Positions 61,061-64,000 of a stretch of DNA of 64,000 nt are shown here, one piece after another. The translations under genes and the position numbers were made by a program. The DNA is taken from NCBI RefSeq assembly GCF_014529535.1, contig NW_023503295.1:5688663-5752662 (forward strand). Direction: 5' to 3'. Each line of letters starts with the position of its first letter. Positions within the stretch are counted from its first letter, which is position 1. This DNA is from Bradysia coprophila. Its lineage: Eukaryota; Arthropoda; Insecta; Diptera; Sciaridae. Under the pieces are notes generated by a model, which made no database searches, was not told the origin of the DNA, and worked only from the letters and a program-made list of their open reading frames with translations.

Positions 61061-61439
61061 TGATGTCCTAACTGTCGCTACCTTATTCATATCTAACTAA
61101 ACCAACTCAACCCTACTAAAACCCTACTTTACCCTCTGCGTTTTCACGGGCTTGGGACCGTTAAATAGCATGTGAAGGATGCTCTTTAGCCGCATTAGTA
61201 GATTTTGCTGTCATTCAAGCAATCGCCACTAAAAACTTCAGCGTATAAGTATGCACATAACAAATCTCAACTAGCATAGCAAACGATATCAGTACAACCA
61301 AACATATCACACAGTTTAACAATCCTCTTCTATGTTAATATTCGTTTCATACACAGCCCTCCTATTATTATTTTTATATATGAGTGCCTCTGTACTTGCT
61401 TTGGAGATATGTTTAGTCTTTGACAGCTGATCACAGGTT

Positions 61440-62220
61440 AAAGCATGTCCTTGCTTTTTCAGAGATGTTTACTCGTCGACAGCTGAACTCCGACTAAATT
61501 ATGTACTTGTTTTGACAGAGTAGATATGCTTACTCTTCGAGAGCTGAACGCAGACTAATGTATGTCATTGTTTTGGCAGAGATGTTTACTCTTTGACAGC
61601 TAATCATCGACTGAAATATACCCTTGTTTTGGCAGAAATGTTTACGACAGCCAATAACAGAATCAAGCATACCGTTGTTTTGGCAGAGATGTTTACTCTT
61701 CGACAGATGAACTCCGACTAAGGTATGTCCTTGTTTTGGCAGATGTTCATTCTTTGACAGCCAATCACCGACTAAAGAATGTCTTTGTTTTGACAGAGAT
61801 GTTTGCTCTTTGACAGCCAATCACCGACTAAAGTATTTCCTTACTTTGGCAGAGATGTTTACTCTTTGACAGCTAATCATCGACTGAAGTATATCCTTGT
61901 TTTGGCAGAGATGTTTACTCTTTGACAGCTAATAACCGACTCAAGTATACCCTTGTTTACTCTTCGACAGCTGATGCTGAAGTCCGACTAAGGTATGTCA
62001 TTGTTTTGGCAGAGATGTTCACTCTTTGACAACCAATCACCGACTAATGTATGTCCTTACTTTGACAGAGATGTTTACTCTTTGACAGCTCATCCTCGAC
62101 TGAATGTCCTTGATTTGGCAAGGATGTTTACTCTTTGACAGCTCATCACCAACCGAATTATGTCCTTTCTTTGGAAGAGATTCTTCGGTGTACCGTGTAC
62201 TCTTCGACAGCTAGCTTGAA
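61440..62220. repeat. Tandem array of about 56-base units
   Basis: About 13 diverged units of the form GAGATGTTTACTCTTTGACA, then GCTAATCACCGACTAAAG, then TATGTCCTTGTTTTGGCA. Fragments with three units occur at 23760-23950 and about one at 1640-1700. Confidence 0.88.
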
Positions 62221-62412
62221 GTTAGTTTATACATAAACATAAATTAGAATGATATGTAAATTTTTGTATCGGGAATAGTGATTTAAGATGCTTTGGAAGT
62301 TTAAGAATGAAAAATAAGCTGATTAAAATTACATTGCAAAAATTGTCAGGCAAGGGACCTGACCCACGCGAAAAGTGGGACCTAGTTGTAATAAAATAAT
62401 ATTTATACTAAA

Positions 62413-63801
62413 ATGAAGCATTCGTTTTCTCAGTATGTTGACAAAATGAAGTTCAGCATGGTAATCTGTATAGTAAAAATATTTTTATTTGTGAAGCTAC
62501 CCGTTAATTGTTCAATACAATCGATTCAGACAAGTAACTGTGAAAATAAACTAACAATGAATTGGTTGTGGAATCTCAGAAATAGCAATCGATGCCTGAA
62601 TCTAATCGTGGGGACAACATTCATTCCGAAATGTATTTACGATCAAATATTTCATTCGAAATTCGTTATAAGAATGTCCGATTTGAGTGCTATCGAAGCA
62701 CGTAACATTCTTACATTTTCGCCGACAAATTGTGACAATTTTTTGTTTTTTCTACAAAATCCTAATGACACTTTTGGTTTACTCAAATTTGACCGCATCA
62801 GGCGATTCCTGCCCTTCTCTCAGCTATACTTAATAACGGCGAACTCTAATCGTATTGAATTTGATTCAAACAATCTTCATTATATCTATGCAAATGCATT
62901 GTTTGTATTTGTCGTTACCTACGCATCGTCGAATAATTTGGATTTCCAAAGAATGGAACATGTACTGACTGGAGAAACGCTCAATTTATCTACAGTAACG
63001 AGAAAGGATGTTATTCGATATTTCGGATCATATAAAAATCATCCTTTTTTTGATACCAACTACAAAGCAAAAATATTTCGTGTCAGTCTATTCAAATGTG
63101 TTCCGTATGTAGTTTACTTACCCGATGGCACATTCGATGGCATTCAACACCGACTGCTTAGAGAAATTGCTAAAGATTGGAAAATCGAATACATTAAATG
63201 CGATTTTTCCAGCACCATAAAAGTTCCTTGGAACAAGGTACTCAGTAATGTCAACGATGAAATCAGCGATTTGGCGATGTGTTCTAACTGGATGAGCAAA
63301 CCACTCTCCCAATACGATACGAGCACTTACTTTGATTTTCAATGCGGAACATTTCTTGTACCTAAGCCGAAAATCCTAAGTCCGGCATCATATCTTTATT
63401 TGTCACTGAATGTAAATGATTGGTATGGATTTATCATGAGTTTGATTTTAATGGCTTTTTGCTTTACGATATTTACAAAAATTGGTTTAAATTTGTTTGG
63501 CTCGTGGAAAGATTTGGCTTACAATGATTTGAAGCGATCAGTGATGGACGCACTGGATATGGCCACTAACCATGGACTCAGTAAATTTCCCAAGGAAAAT
63601 TCTATGAAATTGCTAGTGTATAGGTTCGAATTCTCTTAAACACGGGAAACGTTATATCCTCAATTTAATTGCTGGATTTTTATAGCTGGCTGATCGTTAG
63701 TTTCGTAGTTGGTATTGGCTATAGTACTGGATATACAAGCCTTCTTCAAAAACCCGTATTTATGAAGCCTTTGGACACTTTAGAGCAGTTGATTCACAGT
63801 A
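62413..63801 (+). CDS. Divergent ionotropic receptor, 3' end unresolved
   Basis: Exon 1 (62413-63623) and exon 2 (63686-63801) join in phase (AG|C) across a short intron. The first Met is at 62413, but the signal peptide (MKFSMVICIVKIFLFVKLPV) begins at the Met at 62446, which is the likelier start. The extracellular part lacks clear S1 consensus until CVPYVVYLPDGTFDGIQ and RLLREIAKDWKIEY. SDLAMCSNWMS stands where receptors contact ligand, M1 is WYGFIMSLILMAFCFTIF, and exon 2 gives M3 WLIVSFVVGIGYSTGYTSLL followed by KPLDTLEQLI, the usual S2 opening. After 63801 either a donor (GTAAAT) or a read-through ends within a few codons. A candidate acceptor at 63890 gives only about 20 codons to a stop. 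So the S2 lobe and M4 are beyond the window or lost. The transposon end lies 28 bases upstream. Confidence 0.7.
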
Positions 63802-64000
63802 GTAAATATCATATTTTCTTAAAATTATAAGCTATAAGCATATCACATCAAAATAAATTCAAGAATCGTAGAAAAAAAATTATCTTGTAGGTGGAAAAGC
63901 GGAGAAACATAACATACGTTACGTTACAAATGCAGAAAATTTTATTTAGCTGATTCACTCATACAAGGACAATAACAAGGACAAGAATTATACAATACAG
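63802..64000. other. Right edge, possible further receptor exon
   Basis: An acceptor TATCTTGTAG at 63880-63891 opens a frame SGKAEKHNIRYVTN that stops at about 63951. It could be a short exon with a later donor or chance. Confidence 0.25.

Larger units (their letters stand above)
54250..62385 (-). mobile_element. Foldback-type transposon arm, right copy with expanded satellite
   Basis: Inverted relative to 1470-8950. From inside out: CCCTTGACTGAAAGTCAAGG end (54252), the terminal stretch (54250-54680), the non-repetitive stretch (54700-55945), the satellite (56040-61060), a linker (61070-61430) matching 1860-1990 inverted, the 56-base repeat array, and the CTAGGTCCCAC end (62385, read on the minus strand). 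The palindrome of the left copy is absent. No transposase was found. Confidence 0.72.

Overview
The window reads as nuclear DNA of an insect, most likely a fly (possibly a lower, nematoceran dipteran; that rank is inference only). It is AT-rich. Genes have short GT-AG introns of 55-90 bases beside a few long ones, textbook TATA and TCAGT start elements, insect protein families (astacin, GMC oxidoreductase, CUB, ionotropic receptors), and a dense load of inverted-repeat transposons. There are no bacterial signals.

Layout. 1-600: first exons of a GMC oxidoreductase (minus), running off the left edge. 1.4-8.95 kb: a composite foldback-type transposon block made of a satellite-bearing arm, a 4.4 kb near-palindrome and several nested MITEs. 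9.0-11.1 kb: a complete secreted astacin metalloprotease (minus, five exons, one of 19 nt). 11.7-12.5 kb: a Pao/Bel gag relic. 13.9-15.2 and 24.1-25.3 kb: two near-identical TIR elements in opposite orientation. Between them lie a complete six-exon GH45 endoglucanase (15.7-17.0 kb, plus), an array of about 0.3 kb tandem units, a CUB-domain gene (20.1-21.5 kb, minus) and a cluster of TIR/hairpin elements. 26.7-32.7 kb: a seven-exon, 1185-residue pseudokinase gene (plus). 32.9-33.3 kb: a Penelope-like GIY-YIG relic. 36.5-38.1 kb: a gene for a small secreted four-cysteine peptide. 38.6-39.5 kb: an unrecognised two-exon gene. 39.7-41.2 kb: a TA-flanked element with long TIRs. 41.6-47.5 kb: an ionotropic receptor gene (minus, four exons) whose 3.3 kb intron holds minisatellites. 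49.6-50.6 kb: a single-exon gene for a probable nuclear protein with a repeated motif. 53.2-53.6 kb: a LINE relic. 54.2-62.4 kb: a second, inverted copy of the foldback arm in which the satellite has grown into a 5 kb array with 861-base higher-order units. 62.4 kb to the right edge: a second, divergent ionotropic receptor gene starting 28 bases after the transposon end.

The genes do not form an operon or pathway. Secreted or digestive functions (GH45, astacin, CUB, GMC) and chemosensory receptors are scattered among repeats. Exon structures were derived by hand from reading frame, splice consensus and phase agreement. No database search was run, so family names rest on motif recognition.
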